A stretch of 64,000 nt of DNA from Halorubrum coriense DSM 10284 (GTDB lineage Archaea > Halobacteriota > Halobacteria > Halobacteriales > Haloferacaceae), in NCBI RefSeq assembly GCF_000337035.1, contig NZ_AOJL01000032.1, forward strand, positions 1-64,000. The letters are read 5' to 3'. The translations under genes were made by a program, and so were the position numbers. Of this stretch, positions 41,543-50,213 are shown piece by piece. The number at the start of each line of letters is the position of its first letter. Within the stretch, counting starts at the first letter, position 1. The notes beneath the pieces were generated by a model. It did no database searches. It worked only from the letters and a program-made list of their open reading frames with translations, and was not told the origin of the DNA.

Positions 41543-43111
41543 TCACCGCAGCGTCGACGTCGGGACGACCGACGGGAGCACGCCGCTTCCCGTCGCGTCC
41601 TCGACGACCGCCTCGGAGACGTGCTCGCCGCTGAGTAGGCACATCGGCATCCCGATGCCGGGGTTGGTGTACGCGCCGACGTAGTAGAGGCCGTCGACGC
41701 CGGGCGCGCGGTGCGCGGGGCGGAGCGGCCCGGTCTGTTCGAGCGTGTGCGACAGCGCCAGCGCGGTGCCGCGGGGCGCGTTGAACCGCTGCCGGAAGTC
41801 GGAGACGCAGGCGGTCTCCTCGAAGACGATCCGGTCGCGGAAGTCGACGCCGGCGTGTTCGGCGAGGTCGTCGAACACCAGCTCGCGGAACCGCTCGCGC
41901 GTCTCCGGGTCGTCGTCCAGCCCGGCGGCCAGCGGGACGAGCAGGAAGACGGCCTCGTGGCCGTCGGGGGCCGCCTCCGGGTCCGTCTTCGAGGGGACGT
42001 GGACGTAGTAGGCCGGGTCGTCCGGCCACGCCGGCTCGTCGAAGATGTCGTCGAAGTGCGGCCGCCAGTCGGTCGGGAACACGAGGGTGTGATGGTCCAA
42101 GTCGACGTCGCCCTCGACGCCGATGTACGAGAGGTACGCCGAGGGGGCGTACGTCCGCGACTCCCAGTACGACTCGCGGTCGACGGTCCCGGCCGGGAGG
42201 AGGTCGCGCTCGACGTGCGGCGGCGGCGCGTTCGCCACGACGCGGTCGAAGCGGTCGGTCGGCTCCTCGCTCGCGGTCTCGACGGTGAACGTCGGCGTCG
42301 CCGCCGGGACCGACGGCTCGATCGCGGTCACCGGCTCGCTCGTCCGGATCGCGACGCCCAGCTCGCGGGCGAGGTCGGCCATCGCGTCGACGACGCTCGC
42401 GATCCCCCCGACCGGGTGGTAGACGCCGAGGTTCATGTCGACGTGGCTCATCAGCGTGTAGATGGCCGGCGTGTTGTACGGCGAGCCGCCGAGGAAGACC
42501 AGCTTGTACTCCGCGATCTGCCGGAGCTTCTCGCTGTCGAAGTAGTCGCCGACGTAGTCGTCCATCCCGCGGAGCTTCGGGAGCGCCCGCCCGGACCGGA
42601 GTACGTCGGCGTCGACCATGTCGCGCAGCCGCGACCGGCTCGGGTAGACGAACCGGTCCATCCCGAGCTCGTACGCCTCCGCGGCGTCCGCGAGGTACTC
42701 GTCGAGCACGCCGCCCGCGCCCGACTCGTACGACTCGAACAGCGCCTTCTGCCCCTCGCGGTCCGCCGGCATCGACGCGCGGTCGCCGTCCTTCCAGATC
42801 ACCTCGTACAGCGGGTCGAGTTCGACGAGGTCGTAGTAGTCGTCCGTCGACCGGCCGAAGTGTTCGAAGAACCGGTCGAACACCTCCGGCATGAGGTACC
42901 ACGACGGGCCGGTGTCGATCCGGAATCCGTCGCGCTCGATCCGCCCGGCGTACCCGCCGGGGTGTTCGTTCCGCTCGAACAGCGTCACGTCCGCCCCCGC
43001 GCCGGCGAGGTACGAGGCCGCCGAGAGCCCGCCGAAGCCGGCTCCGACGACCGCGATCGACTCCCCGGCGAGCGGCTCGCCCGATAGGTCCGCGTCCGGT
43101 TGGGGTGTCAT
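41543..43111 (-). CDS. crtI: phytoene desaturase-family carotenoid enzyme
   Basis: A 522-residue FAD-dependent desaturase of the CrtI/CrtD group. The dinucleotide fold is IAVVGAGFGGLSAASYLAGAG, followed by HPGGYAGRIERDGFRIDTGPSW. A late VDGLYYVGAYTNPGIGMP is the second family motif. The enzyme introduces double bases into a C40 carotenoid backbone on the way to lycopene and then bacterioruberin. Whether it is the first desaturase (CrtI) or the 3,4-desaturase (CrtD) cannot be told, because the usual bacterioruberin partners are not beside it. ATG 43111 is 102 bases from the next gene. Confidence 0.78.
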   Translation of the reverse strand: MTPQPDADLSGEPLAGESIAVVGAGFGGLSAASYLAGAGADVTLFERNEHPGGYAGRIERDGFRIDTGPSWYLMPEVFDRFFEHFGRSTDDYYDLVELDPLYEVIWKDGDRASMPADREGQKALFESYESGAGGVLDEYLADAAEAYELGMDRFVYPSRSRLRDMVDADVLRSGRALPKLRGMDDYVGDYFDSEKLRQIAEYKLVFLGGSPYNTPAIYTLMSHVDMNLGVYHPVGGIASVVDAMADLARELGVAIRTSEPVTAIEPSVPAATPTFTVETASEEPTDRFDRVVANAPPPHVERDLLPAGTVDRESYWESRTYAPSAYLSYIGVEGDVDLDHHTLVFPTDWRPHFDDIFDEPAWPDDPAYYVHVPSKTDPEAAPDGHEAVFLLVPLAAGLDDDPETRERFRELVFDDLAEHAGVDFRDRIVFEETACVSDFRQRFNAPRGTALALSHTLEQTGPLRPAHRAPGVDGLYYVGAYTNPGIGMPMCLLSGEHVSEAVVEDATGSGVLPSVVPTSTLR

Positions 43112-43212
43112 TACGTTCTCCTACGCGTTCGGGGACGTTTACCCTGCGGTCATACCATGTTAGGGACGCCGCAGTCGTGCGATTTCCTCGTCCGCGTCAG
43201 TCGCCGCCCGCG

Positions 43213-43890
43213 TCAGTCGTCGTCCGCGAGGCCGTCGCCCTGAAGCCGCCGCGCGCCGAGCGCGAACAGCCCCAGCCCGATCAGGTAGAGCCGCCACCCG
43301 GCGTTCGCGACCGGGAACCGCCGGTCGACCGGCTCCTCGACGTCGAGGTCCGGGTCGCGCGGCTGGACGGGGTTGTTGACGTGGACGGACTCGCTGGTGC
43401 CGCCCGCGCCCGCGTCGACGGTCCGCGACCCGGTCTCCGGGTCGACCCGCACGTCGACGAACGTCTGGACGAACCCGTCGGCCGTCGAGTAGAACGCCTC
43501 GCCCTCCAACTGGAAGAACCGGTCGCGGAGCGGCCAGAACGCGTTCACGCCGTCGAGGTGCGTCCAGTCGATCCCGACGTGCGCGAACGCGTGGACGAAC
43601 AGGGCGACCCACGCGACCGCGATCCACCGCGCCGAGAGCCGCTCGCGGAGCCACGACCGCTTCCGGACCCGCGTGTCGACGTACAGCGCCAGCGCGGCGA
43701 CCGCGGGGAAGACGAAGTTGTGGCCGACCGTGCGGTGCGCGCCGGGCATGACCGCCCCGAGGAAGCTGTCCGCCTCCGGCAGGACGACCACGACGAGCAG
43801 GACCGCGAGCGCCCGCCGGTCGAGGTCGTCGCGCAACAACGCGGCCGCGAGCAGCAGCGCGAACCCGGCGTGAACGATCGTCGAGGGCAT
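43213..43890 (-). CDS. membrane-bound metal-dependent hydrolase-like protein
   Basis: A 225-residue membrane protein with the YdjM-type polar residues: STIVHAGFALLLAAAL at the start, LPEADSFLGAV, RTVGHNFVF, and FAHVGIDWTHLDG. Together these could build a metal site. The middle segment (FYSTADGFVQTFVDVRVDPE) and a C-terminal helix complete it. It directly abuts (no gap) the paralogue upstream, so the two form an operon. Activity is not established for the family. Confidence 0.74.
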   Translation of the reverse strand: MPSTIVHAGFALLLAAALLRDDLDRRALAVLLVVVVLPEADSFLGAVMPGAHRTVGHNFVFPAVAALALYVDTRVRKRSWLRERLSARWIAVAWVALFVHAFAHVGIDWTHLDGVNAFWPLRDRFFQLEGEAFYSTADGFVQTFVDVRVDPETGSRTVDAGAGGTSESVHVNNPVQPRDPDLDVEEPVDRRFPVANAGWRLYLIGLGLFALGARRLQGDGLADDD

Positions 43891-44559
43891 TCAGCGGGTC
43901 ACCCCCGAGTCGCGGTTCCGGGACCAGAACCGGACGGCGAGCGTCGCGGCCGCGGCGGCGACGGCGACCGACTGCCACCCCGACTCGACGAGCCGGAACT
44001 CGCGGGTCGCGCCCGCGTCGAGCCCGGGTCGCCCGTCCGGATTCACCCACGAAGCGACCGGGTCGGCGACCGCTCCGCCGACGCTCCGGAGGGGTAACGC
44101 GCCCGCGCCGTCGGCTCCCGGAACCAGGAACGTCTGGACGACGCCGTCCCGCGTCGAGAACACGAGCCGCCCGCGGACGACGTAGCGCGCGTCCTCCAGC
44201 GGGTACAGGAGCGACGCCCCCTCGCCGGCGAACAGCGCCGCGCCGATCCCGGCGACGACGTACGACGCGAGCGCGACCCACGCGACCCGCACGCCGCGGG
44301 GGCCGAAGCGCCCGCGGAGGGCCGACGCCGGCCGCAGCGCCGCGTCCCAGTAGAGCAGTCCGCCGGCGAGGAGCGGGACCCAGACCGCGTGGAGGAGGGC
44401 GTTGGTCGCGCCCGGGACGGCGAGGCTCGCCGCCGCGTCGAGCCCCGGGAGGAGCGCGGCCGCGACGACGACGGCGACCCCGCGGCGGTCGAACGCGGGG
44501 CCCAACAGCGCGGCCGCGAGCAGCGCGCCCACCGCCGCGCTCACGAGCGTCGGGGCCAT
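43891..44559 (-). CDS. membrane protein, degenerate paralogue of the downstream hydrolase-like gene
   Basis: A 222-residue membrane protein with the same layout as the protein at 43213: five or six helices, an extracytoplasmic segment with FSTRDGVVQTFLVPGAD, and a C-terminal helix. The polar residues of the paralogue are largely gone: VHAG is VSAA, PEAD is PGLD and HVGIDW is AGIGAA, so a metal site is unlikely. It is probably an operon partner rather than an enzyme. The stop codon abuts the start codon of the next gene (43890). Confidence 0.68.
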   Translation of the reverse strand: MAPTLVSAAVGALLAAALLGPAFDRRGVAVVVAAALLPGLDAAASLAVPGATNALLHAVWVPLLAGGLLYWDAALRPASALRGRFGPRGVRVAWVALASYVVAGIGAALFAGEGASLLYPLEDARYVVRGRLVFSTRDGVVQTFLVPGADGAGALPLRSVGGAVADPVASWVNPDGRPGLDAGATREFRLVESGWQSVAVAAAAATLAVRFWSRNRDSGVTR

Positions 44560-44601
44560 ACCGGTCCTGACGCTCGGAGGCGAATAAGCGCTCCGGGCGG
44601 G

Positions 44602-45366
44602 TCAGTCCGCCTCGCCCCGGTCGACCGCCGCGCCGGCGCCGCGGTTGTCCCTCCCACCTCGGTCGGCCACCTCGCGGTCAACGGTGACAGCGTCCGCCTC
44701 GCCGCCGGCGGCCGCCCCGCCTTCGACGCCGAGCAGCGCAACGGCCATCAGCCGAGCGCCGCCCGCGATCAGGTTCGTCAGGTGGAGTCCGACCAGCACC
44801 CCGGCGACGCCGACGGCGGCCGCGAGGGCGGCCTCGGGCGCGGCGTCGACCGTCCACACCACCGGGTCACCGTTCACCTCGCCGAACCGCTGAGCGAACG
44901 GGTACCGGGCCGGCGCGACGACGAGGGGGAGCGCGTTCGCGAGGACGAGGACCGGTGCGAACACCAGCAGCGCGACCCAGAACTTCAGCGAGAGGAACCC
45001 GAGCCCGCGCCACGTCGACGCCGCCGCGAGGTACGCCCGGACAGTCGCGGTCGCGCTCGCGGCCCCGTCGTCCGCGGCGGCGGGGAGGTCGTCCGGCGCG
45101 GCCAGATCGGTTCCGAGCAGACGGTTCGCCAGCCGGCGTTCGAGACCGGCGACGAGCCGCGAGCCGATCACCGCGACGATCAGGACGCCGATCCCGACGA
45201 GGACGACCGAGAAGACGAGCCCGAACGCGAGCGCGAACGTGGCGAGCCCCGAGTAGACGAACGCCGACAGGACCGCGATCAGCAGGTACAGCAGGTGGCG
45301 ATACGTGCGGCCGTCGGCGACGACGCCGACGACGGGGAGGGACGTGAGCGGTCGGAGGGAGACCAT
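44602..45366 (-). CDS. putative sensor-domain membrane protein
   Basis: A 254-residue protein with about six transmembrane helices (YRHLLYLLIAVLSAFVYSGL; FALAFGLVFSVVLVGIGVLI; FWVALLVFAPVLVLANALPL; AAAVGVAGVLVGLHLTNLI) separated by polar loops. The middle loop carries AAPDDLPAAADDGAASATAT. The architecture matches the haloarchaeal putative-sensor family of unknown role, often beside regulators. Start ATG 45366. A separate gene is close downstream and upstream, all on the minus strand. Confidence 0.65.
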   Translation of the reverse strand: MVSLRPLTSLPVVGVVADGRTYRHLLYLLIAVLSAFVYSGLATFALAFGLVFSVVLVGIGVLIVAVIGSRLVAGLERRLANRLLGTDLAAPDDLPAAADDGAASATATVRAYLAAASTWRGLGFLSLKFWVALLVFAPVLVLANALPLVVAPARYPFAQRFGEVNGDPVVWTVDAAPEAALAAAVGVAGVLVGLHLTNLIAGGARLMAVALLGVEGGAAAGGEADAVTVDREVADRGGRDNRGAGAAVDRGEAD

Positions 45367-45415
45367 ACCGCGACTGGTCGTTCGTCCGACAAAAATCGGT
45401 CGCTCCCCCGGCGAC

Positions 45416-45766
45416 TCACCCGAGGAAGAAGTCGATCGCGTCGCCGGACGACTGTCCCTTGTACAGCTCGGAGTAGCCGCAGTTCGCACAGGAGACGACC
45501 AGGAAGCTCCGGTTCTGGACGTCGAACATCTTGGTGAGCCCCGTCCCGCTGGTGGCGATCTCGTCGGTCTCCGTCTCGGTGCCCCCGCACTTCGGGCAGC
45601 CGTCACCGCCGTCGCCGCCGAGGGAGGCGGGACGGTCGTCGGAGCGGGAGCCGTCGCCGCGGCCGCCGGAGTCGTCCCGGCGGCTCCCGCCCTCGTCGGT
45701 CTCGTTTTCGATCAGTTCGTCGTCGTCGAAGAGCGAGTACTTCTCGTCGTCGGTTTCGGAGGGCAT
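45416..45766 (-). CDS. zinc-ribbon nucleic-acid-binding-like protein
   Basis: A 116-residue protein. Residues 1-55 are acidic, Asp/Ser/Gly-rich and likely disordered. Residues 58-116 hold a zinc ribbon: CPKCGGTETETDEIATSG, then SFLVVSCANCGYSELYKGQ. The two C-x2-C pairs bind one zinc. Related proteins are predicted to bind nucleic acid, but no target is known. Start ATG 45766 is favoured over an upstream ATG at 45784. Confidence 0.78.
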   Translation of the reverse strand: MPSETDDEKYSLFDDDELIENETDEGGSRRDDSGGRGDGSRSDDRPASLGGDGGDGCPKCGGTETETDEIATSGTGLTKMFDVQNRSFLVVSCANCGYSELYKGQSSGDAIDFFLG

Positions 45767-45857
45767 CGCCCGTAGCTCCCGCACCGAACGACAAACCTCT
45801 TGTGGCGGATCGCCCCTTCGGGCCGTGCGCTCCGCCGCGGCACGGTCGCGACCGGCC

Positions 45858-47324
45858 TTACTCGTCGATCTCGTCGACGAGCTCGTCGGCGACCCCGGTG
45901 TAGCCGGCCGGGGTCAGCGCCGTCAGCTCCGCGCGAACCTCGTCGTCGACGTCGAGGTCGGCGAACAGCTCCCGGAAGTCGTCGAGCGTCACCGACCGGC
46001 CGCGCGACAGCGCCTTCACGCGTTCGTACGCCTCGGTGTCGCCCTCCCGACGCAGGATCGTCTGGACCGCCTCGCCGATCACCTCGGGGGTCGCGTCCAG
46101 CTCCTCGCGCATAACCGCCTCGTTCGGGACGACCTTCGCGAGCCCGTCGGCGGCCTTCGAGTAGCCGATCAGGCAGTGCGCCAGCGCGGCCCCGACGTTG
46201 CGCTTGACGGTGGAGTCCGAGAGGTCGCGCTGGAGCCGCGAGCTCGTCACGTAATCGGCGAGGAACGTCAGGTCGCCGTTCGCCTTCGAGAGGTTCCCCT
46301 CGCTGTTCTCGAAGTCGATCGGGTTCACCTTGTGCGGCATCGTCGAGGACCCCGTCTCCCCCTCGACGGCCTCCTGACCGAGGTAGCGGTCGGAGACGTA
46401 CAGCCACGCGTCCACGTCTAGGTCGAGGAGGACGTTGTTGACGCCCCGCAGCGCGTCGAACAGGGCCGCGAGGTCGTCGCAGGGGTTCACCTGCGTCGCG
46501 AGCGCGGTGTGTTCCAGGTCGAGGTCGCGCACGAACGACGCGGAGAACGCCCGCCAGTCGACGTCGGGGTAGGCGGCGCGGTGGGCCGCGAAGGTGCCCG
46601 AGGCCCCGGCGAGCTTCCCGGAGAGGTCCCCGTTCGCGACGACGACCCGCCCGAGCGCGCGGCCGAGCCGCGCGGCGTACACCGCCATCTCCTTGCCGAA
46701 CGTGGTCGGCGTCGCGGGCTGGCCGTGGGTGCGCGCCAGCATGGGCGTGTCGCGGTACTCGTGTGCCAACTCGACGAGCGCGTCGCGGACCTCGCGGACC
46801 GCGGGGACGATCACCTCGCGCACCGCCGGCCCGACGAGGAGCCGGTGGGCGAGGTTGTTCACGTCCTCGCTCGTGAGTCCGAAGTGGATCCACGGGTACA
46901 GCGACTCCGCGTCGTCGAGCGGCGCGTCGGGGTCCTCTGCGACGTCCGCCAGCCGGACGCGGAGGAAGTACTCGACCGCCTTCACGTCGTGGTTGGTCGC
47001 GTCGTACCCCGCGGCCCCCTCGATCTCGAGGGCCTTGATCAGCCGCGCGTCCTCGGCCGAGAACGCCGCGTACACCTCGCGGAGCGCCGCCGCGGTCGCC
47101 TCGTCGAAGCCGATCGGCGTCGCGTCGAGCGCGCCCAGCGCGAGCAGGTACTCGACCTCGACGCGGGTCCGGGCGCGCATCAGCGCGGCCTCGCTCGCGT
47201 ACGGGGACAGCGCCGCCGTTCGGCCGGCGTAGCGCCCGTCGAGCGGCGAGACGGCCGCGAGCGGGTCGTTCCGAGACAGCCCCGAGATGGCGTCGGCGGC
47301 TGTCGGTTCGGAGTCGTCGGTCAT
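45858..47324 (-). CDS. purB: adenylosuccinate lyase
   Basis: A 488-residue fumarase/aspartase-superfamily lyase that works twice in purine synthesis, on SAICAR and on adenylosuccinate. Conserved blocks: SPLDGRYAGRTAALSPYASE, FGLTSEDVNNLA, MLARTHGQPATPTTFGKEM with a catalytic His, and the signature GSSTMPHKVNPIDFENSEGN containing the catalytic Ser loop. ATG 47324 is chosen as the family start (MTDDSEPT); an upstream in-frame ATG at 47375 would add a poorly conserved stretch. It is divergent from the purN-AICARFT gene at 47492, a natural purine pair. Confidence 0.95.
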   Translation of the reverse strand: MTDDSEPTAADAISGLSRNDPLAAVSPLDGRYAGRTAALSPYASEAALMRARTRVEVEYLLALGALDATPIGFDEATAAALREVYAAFSAEDARLIKALEIEGAAGYDATNHDVKAVEYFLRVRLADVAEDPDAPLDDAESLYPWIHFGLTSEDVNNLAHRLLVGPAVREVIVPAVREVRDALVELAHEYRDTPMLARTHGQPATPTTFGKEMAVYAARLGRALGRVVVANGDLSGKLAGASGTFAAHRAAYPDVDWRAFSASFVRDLDLEHTALATQVNPCDDLAALFDALRGVNNVLLDLDVDAWLYVSDRYLGQEAVEGETGSSTMPHKVNPIDFENSEGNLSKANGDLTFLADYVTSSRLQRDLSDSTVKRNVGAALAHCLIGYSKAADGLAKVVPNEAVMREELDATPEVIGEAVQTILRREGDTEAYERVKALSRGRSVTLDDFRELFADLDVDDEVRAELTALTPAGYTGVADELVDEIDE

Positions 47325-47491
47325 GTCCGCGACTGCCCCCGGAGCCAGCAAAAGCGTGTCGATGGGGCGACGCACGGACGTGGATCCGAACTCCGGTCGA
47401 ACCGCGCCGAAACCGTGTTCCGATCCCCGATCGTGTACATGCGGGCGACGCGGACCGCAATCGATATACCCGATCGGTCGGACGTTCGCGT

Positions 47492-49096
47492 ATGAAGATC
47501 GCCGGACTCGCGAGCAACAGGGGACGGAACCTCAGGCACATCGCCGACGCCGCGCCCGGCGGCGCGGAGCTGTCGGTCGTCCTGACGAACCGCGAGCAGG
47601 CACCGGTGTTGGAGGCCGCGACCGAGCGCCGGATCCCCACCGAGGTGGTCGCGCGCGAGGAGGAGGAGTCGCGCGAGTCGCACGAGCGCCGGATCGTCGA
47701 GCGCCTCGCGGACTACGACGTCGACCTCGTCTGTCTGGACGGCTACATGCGCGTGCTCACCGACGCGTTCCTCGACGCCGTCCCGACGACGCTGAACGTC
47801 CACCCGTCGCTGCTCCCGTCGTTCCCCGGCACCGACGCCCACGAGCAGGTGCTGGACGCGGGCGTCCGGACGACCGGCTGTACGGTCCACGTCGTCACCG
47901 AGGAGGTCGACGCGGGCCCGGTCGTCACGCAGGAGCCGATCCCGGTGTACGAGGACGACGACGTCGACTCGCTGAAGGCGCGCGTCCTCCGCGAGGCGGA
48001 GTTCACGGCGTACCCGCGGGCGGTCCGCTGGTTCGCCGAGGACCGGGTGACTGTCGAGCGTGACGCCGACGGGACTCCCGCCGACGTCGCGGTCGAGGGC
48101 GACGTGGGCGGCGACTTCCCGGAGCGGCGCTTCGTCTCCGAGGAGCGAACCGCCACGCTGCGGTACGGCGAGAACCCGCATCAGGACGCCGCGCTGTACG
48201 TCGACGACGGCTGCGAGGAGGCGAGCGTCGTCGACGCCGCGCAGCTGAACCCCGGCGCGAAGGGGATGGGGTACAACAACTACAACGACGCCGACGCCGC
48301 CCTGAACCTCGTCAAGGAGTTCGACGACCCCGCGGCCGCGGTGATCAAGCACACGAACCCCGCGGGCTGCGCGGTCGGTTCCGACCTCGCGGACGCGTAC
48401 GACCGCGCGCTGCGCACCGACGCGAAGTCCGCGTTCGGCGGCATCGTCGCGTTGAACCGCGAGTGCGACGCCGACACCGCGACCGCGGTCGCCGACTCGT
48501 TCAAGGAGGTCGTCGTCGCGCCTGGCTACACCGACAGCGCGCTCGACGTCCTCCGCGAGAAGAAGAACCTCCGCGTGCTCGACGTGGGCCCGCTCGGCGC
48601 GGGCGACGACCGCTTCTCGGAGCGGTTCACGGAGAAGCCCATCGTCGGGGGCCGCCTCGTTCAGGAACGCGACCGGCAGTCGCCCACCGCCGACGACCTG
48701 GAGGTCGTCACCGAACGCGAGCCGACCGACGAGCAGGTCGAGACGATGCTGTTCGCGTGGAAGACGCTGAAACACGTGAAGTCGAACGGCATCCTCTTCG
48801 CGACCGGCACGGAGACGGTCGGCGTCGGCATGGGACAGGTCTCCCGGGTCGACGCGGTCTCGCTCGCGGCGATGAAGGCCGAGAAGGACGCGGAGGGGAA
48901 GTCCGCCGAGGGGGCCGTGATGGCCTCGGACGCGTTCTTCCCGTTCCCGGACGCGGTCGAGGAGGCCGCCGACGCGGGCATCGAGGCCGTGATCCAGCCC
49001 GGCGGCTCCGTCAACGACGAGGACGTGATCGCCGCGGCCGACGAGCGCGACATGACGATGGCGTTCACCGGGTCGCGCTGCTTCCGACACGACTAG
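47492..49096 (+). CDS. purH: fused GAR formyltransferase (PurN) and AICAR formyltransferase (PurH C-terminal domain)
   Basis: A 534-residue bifunctional enzyme. Residues 1-185 are a PurN-like formyltransferase: KIAGLASNRGRNLRHI, DLVCLDGYMRVL, LNVHPSLLPSFPG with the Asn-His-Pro catalytic block, and DAGPVVTQEPIPV. Residues 205-534 are the AICAR transformylase part of PurH: TLRYGENPHQDAALY, AQLNPGAKGMGYNNYND, VIKHTNPAGCAVG with the catalytic Lys-His, and the end MAFTGSRCFRHD. The IMP cyclohydrolase domain that normally precedes it is missing. It catalyses two formyl transfers in purine synthesis; IMP closure must come from another enzyme such as PurO. Divergent from purB. Confidence 0.93.
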   Translation: MKIAGLASNRGRNLRHIADAAPGGAELSVVLTNREQAPVLEAATERRIPTEVVAREEEESRESHERRIVERLADYDVDLVCLDGYMRVLTDAFLDAVPTTLNVHPSLLPSFPGTDAHEQVLDAGVRTTGCTVHVVTEEVDAGPVVTQEPIPVYEDDDVDSLKARVLREAEFTAYPRAVRWFAEDRVTVERDADGTPADVAVEGDVGGDFPERRFVSEERTATLRYGENPHQDAALYVDDGCEEASVVDAAQLNPGAKGMGYNNYNDADAALNLVKEFDDPAAAVIKHTNPAGCAVGSDLADAYDRALRTDAKSAFGGIVALNRECDADTATAVADSFKEVVVAPGYTDSALDVLREKKNLRVLDVGPLGAGDDRFSERFTEKPIVGGRLVQERDRQSPTADDLEVVTEREPTDEQVETMLFAWKTLKHVKSNGILFATGTETVGVGMGQVSRVDAVSLAAMKAEKDAEGKSAEGAVMASDAFFPFPDAVEEAADAGIEAVIQPGGSVNDEDVIAAADERDMTMAFTGSRCFRHD

Positions 49097-49123
49097 CGCC
49101 GTCGACGCCGCCGCATCGACGCG

Positions 49124-50185
49124 TCAGCCGCTCCGCCCGCCGTCGGGATACCACACGGCCCGCCCCGGCGTGTGGTGGTGCCAGTAGTCGTCGTCGCGGA
49201 GGAGCCGCGGGTCGCGCCACCGGAACCGGGCGTTGGCGACGTACGAGAACGGGTCCGGCGTCTCGACCGGGGTCACGAGCGAGCGCTGACAGGCGGTGAA
49301 CCCCCGACGCGTCCGGTCGCTCGTCGGCGCGAACCGGTGGTCGACGGCGTCGTCGGCCGCGTCCTCCTCGCGTCGAACCGTCAGCCCGTTACTCTCGCCC
49401 CTCGGGGGCACGGTCGCGTGGAGCCGCTCGTCGAACGACGCGACCAGCCGAACCTGATCGGCCGCGTAGCGGTCGTCCCCGCCGTCGACGGTCCCGCCGC
49501 CGCGGATCGTCCCCCGCATCGAGAGCGCCACGCGCGACCGGTCCGGACCGGGAGCGACGCGGACCGCGTCCCGACGCGTGAAGCGGGCGACGTCGTTGCG
49601 GCCGTGGACGTACGCCGTGCCGAGGGTCCGCCCCCGGTCGTCGAACCCGTCGGGGTACCCCGGCAGTTCCGGCTCGACCTCGCAGCCGGGACGGGGCGGG
49701 TTCAGGACCCGGTCGAGCGCGTCGGAGAGCTCGCTCGGCACGGTAACGCCCTCGAAGAGGTGCGTGGCGAGGACGTCGCCGTACGGGACGGCGGCGGCGA
49801 CGCGCGTCGTCGCCCCCCAGCTCTCGCTGGCGATCCCGTACGCCCGCCCGTCCTCCGCGCAGACGTCCGCGAGCGTCGCCTGCGCGCTGCGGCCGACGAA
49901 CGCGACCGGCGTCGCCCCCCGCAGCGCGGCGAGCGCCTCCTCCCGGTCCGCGTCGACCGCCGGAAACAGCGCGACGCGTCCGCCCGTCGGGTCCTCGACG
50001 GTGAGGGGGTCCGAGCCGTCCGGGAGGGGCACCCCGTCGGCGACGTAGAGGGGATCGACCTCGTCGAGCCGGGCCGAGGGCCGAGACGACGGCCCCCCAC
50101 CGAGCGGGGCGTTACAGCCGGCGGCACCGCCGGCGAGTCCGGTCGCGGCCGTCGCGAGGAGGGCGCGACGTGAGTGCGGGGGCAT
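49124..50185 (-). CDS. secreted lipoprotein, haloarchaeal, unknown function
   Basis: A 353-residue protein. MPPHSRRALLATAATGLAGG is a twin-arginine signal (Arg-Arg before a hydrophobic stretch), followed by AAGC lipobox-type Cys. The body is soluble: repeated Arg/Asp segments, an AFVGRSAQATLADVCAED region and a C-terminal FRWRDPRLLRDDDYWHHHTP. I recognise no domain. Its tail has a Trp/His-rich patch. It is followed on the same strand by the tungstate-binding-like gene's upstream neighbour position (gene order: 51131 gene, then this gene), so the two may be cotranscribed with a 28-base gap. Confidence 0.72.
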   Translation of the reverse strand: MPPHSRRALLATAATGLAGGAAGCNAPLGGGPSSRPSARLDEVDPLYVADGVPLPDGSDPLTVEDPTGGRVALFPAVDADREEALAALRGATPVAFVGRSAQATLADVCAEDGRAYGIASESWGATTRVAAAVPYGDVLATHLFEGVTVPSELSDALDRVLNPPRPGCEVEPELPGYPDGFDDRGRTLGTAYVHGRNDVARFTRRDAVRVAPGPDRSRVALSMRGTIRGGGTVDGGDDRYAADQVRLVASFDERLHATVPPRGESNGLTVRREEDAADDAVDHRFAPTSDRTRRGFTACQRSLVTPVETPDPFSYVANARFRWRDPRLLRDDDYWHHHTPGRAVWYPDGGRSG

Positions 50186-50213
50186 ACGCGGCCCGTTACT
50201 CCGCCCCGACACG

